A DNA stretch of 13,142 nucleotides from an uncultured Treponema sp. (GTDB taxonomy: Bacteria > Spirochaetota > Spirochaetia > Treponematales > Treponemataceae), in NCBI GenBank assembly GCA_937902125.1, contig CALDIB010000011.1, forward strand, positions 1-13,142. Direction: 5' to 3'. This document shows, in pieces, positions 12,382 through 13,142 of this stretch. The translations under genes were made by a program, and so were the position numbers. Below the pieces are notes generated by a model that worked only from the letters and a program-made list of their open reading frames with translations, was not told the DNA's origin and did no database searches. Positions within the stretch are counted from its first letter, which is position 1; the number at the start of each line of letters is the position of its first letter.

Positions 12382-12959
12382 TGTTCATACAATCAGACTT
12401 TTTGATTTGCTGGCTATAGACGGCGGAGAGCACTTCTTTGAGTCCATAGCCAATTCTTTTATGTCCAAGAATGCAGATGTAGAACAGTTTTTCCGTAAAA
12501 AGGCTGTTCAGGCAACAAAGCTCAATACTGCGGCAACTTACCTTGTGATTTCATACGAAAACAAGAAATTTGATTTGTTGGGATATTTTACTCTTGCAAC
12601 AAAGATGCTGACATTAAAGCAAGATTCACTTTCAAAAAACAGAATGTAAAGCTATAAGCCGATTTGGATATTTTGACGAAGACTCTCTTTCGTATAAACT
12701 TCCTGCAGTTCTTATCGCTCAATTCAGTCGTAATTTTAGCGAAAGGTCAAACTCAATTTCAGGTGATGACCTTATGGACATTGCACTGGACAAAATAAAG
12801 GATATTTTACACTCAACAAGTGGAAAAGCTGTTTTTCTTGAATGTGAACAAAAGCAGAGTCTTATCGATTTTTATACGAGGAATAATTTTCAGCCGCTGG
12901 GCAACACAATTCTTTCTAAGGATAATAAAGAATTAACCCAGTTGTATATTATTCTATAA
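12365..12959 (+). pseudogene. GNAT acetyltransferase (toxin-like), split by a one-base frameshift
   Basis: Two frames join into one 197-residue GNAT protein if one A is removed from the A6 run at 12634-12639. The first part runs MQTRNNVHTIRLFDLLAI to GYFTLATKMLTL and QDSLSK, then a premature stop at 12647-12649. In the other frame TECKAISRFGYFDEDS follows directly, with SGDDLMDIALDKIKDIL, GKAVFLECEQKQSLIDFY and the end ELTQLYIIL at 12959. The order (F..FE, GYFTL, hydrophobic LIAQF, LEC, FYxxNNF) matches GNAT proteins found beside small antitoxin-like genes in bacteria and phages; relatives such as TacT and AtaT acetylate charged tRNA. That activity is only inferred here. The joined protein reads cleanly through, so the break is recent: a real mutation, a slippage-prone switch, or a sequencing error in a homopolymer. 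Confidence 0.7.
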
Positions 12960-13142
12960 CCGCAAGATAAAAACGACCTTCGGATTCCTTTTTACTACCT
13001 ATTGCCCGAAAATCTGATTTCTGATATAGTAAGTTTTCAGTATGAAAACTGAACAAAGCGATTACATGATGATTCTCAAAAATTGCATTTGCGGTTTTCA
13101 TTTTTATTTGTGATTTCTAAGGCGAATTCTTTTTAGAGTTCG
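12960..13142. other. Region after the GNAT gene, no recognised gene
   Basis: AT-rich. An 8-bp hairpin (AGTTTTCA 13032-13039 with TGAAAACT 13043-13050, 3-base loop) is the only clear structure, and it lacks a T-run. A minus-strand frame from ATG 13099-13101 to TAA 12949-12951 encodes 50 residues with no SD. It overlaps the GNAT end and I treat it as probably non-coding. Confidence 0.4.

Noticed and set aside
12634..12640. A-AAA-AAC in the zero frame of the GNAT gene, a classical -1 ribosomal slippery heptamer
   Set aside because: A -1 shift leads to a stop within six codons. The downstream GNAT frame needs +1 (or -2), so programmed -1 frameshifting does not explain the split.
12949..13101. 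Leftward 50-codon frame
   Set aside because: No SD, overlaps the GNAT 3' end, and no recognisable family; kept only as a remark.
12960..13142. Integron attC-like site after the toxin-antitoxin pair
   Set aside because: Treponema integrons exist, so I looked for the paired core sites and long imperfect stem, but found only a short 8-bp hairpin.

Overview
The window most likely comes from a host-associated, low-to-mid-GC spirochaete of the Treponema group. This is inferred from protein style: secreted proteins with short lysine-rich signal peptides, a stand-alone QueH, a sugar ABC importer without its own ATPase, an HD-GYP remnant, and a small protein that resembles conserved Treponema hypotheticals as I remember them. 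No rRNA or other marker gene is present, so the genus is a reasoned guess.

Layout. 1-540: a truncated dispersed hairpin repeat, then a leftward Xre/Cro-type regulator and a very AT-rich divergent promoter region. 551-2401: two tandem paralogous secreted proteins of unknown function, closed by a bidirectional double-hairpin terminator. 2472-6441: a leftward gene string, which in transcription order is an intracellular GH30 glycosidase, a LacI-family repressor and an ArgA-type N-acetylglutamate synthase. 6442-6666: a compact divergent control region with two near-consensus promoters and three copies of one 14-bp operator. 6667-10212: a rightward operon with a solute-binding lipoprotein and two MalF/MalG-like permeases. 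It is interrupted after the binding-protein gene by about 200 bp of hairpin repeats. 10218-10572: a 129-bp tandem repeat that carries copies of the queH tail. 10573-11256: leftward queH. 11351-11746: a small conserved-looking protein. 11809-12045: a start-less remnant of an HD-GYP phosphodiesterase. 12086-12959: a terminator, then a strong promoter driving a probable toxin-antitoxin pair whose GNAT gene is split by one extra A.

How the genes work together. The GH30 enzyme, LacI regulator, binding lipoprotein and two permeases form one sugar-use regulon. The importer probably takes up an oligosaccharide and the cytoplasmic GH30 cleaves it. The repressor, encoded in the leftward arm, probably shuts both arms by sitting on operators at each transcription start. 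The ATPase is missing and is presumably supplied by a shared MsiK/MalK-type protein elsewhere. The exact sugar cannot be read from the sequence; a beta-linked gluco-oligosaccharide is the best guess.

The least ordinary features are non-coding. They are a 10-bp hairpin wedged between Shine-Dalgarno and start codon of the first permease gene, with an SD-complementary loop; a tandem array built partly from the 3' end of queH, with GNRA-capped hairpins; a two-hairpin dispersed repeat seen twice, 8.1 kb apart; and the HD-GYP remnant cut at a repeat-like sequence.
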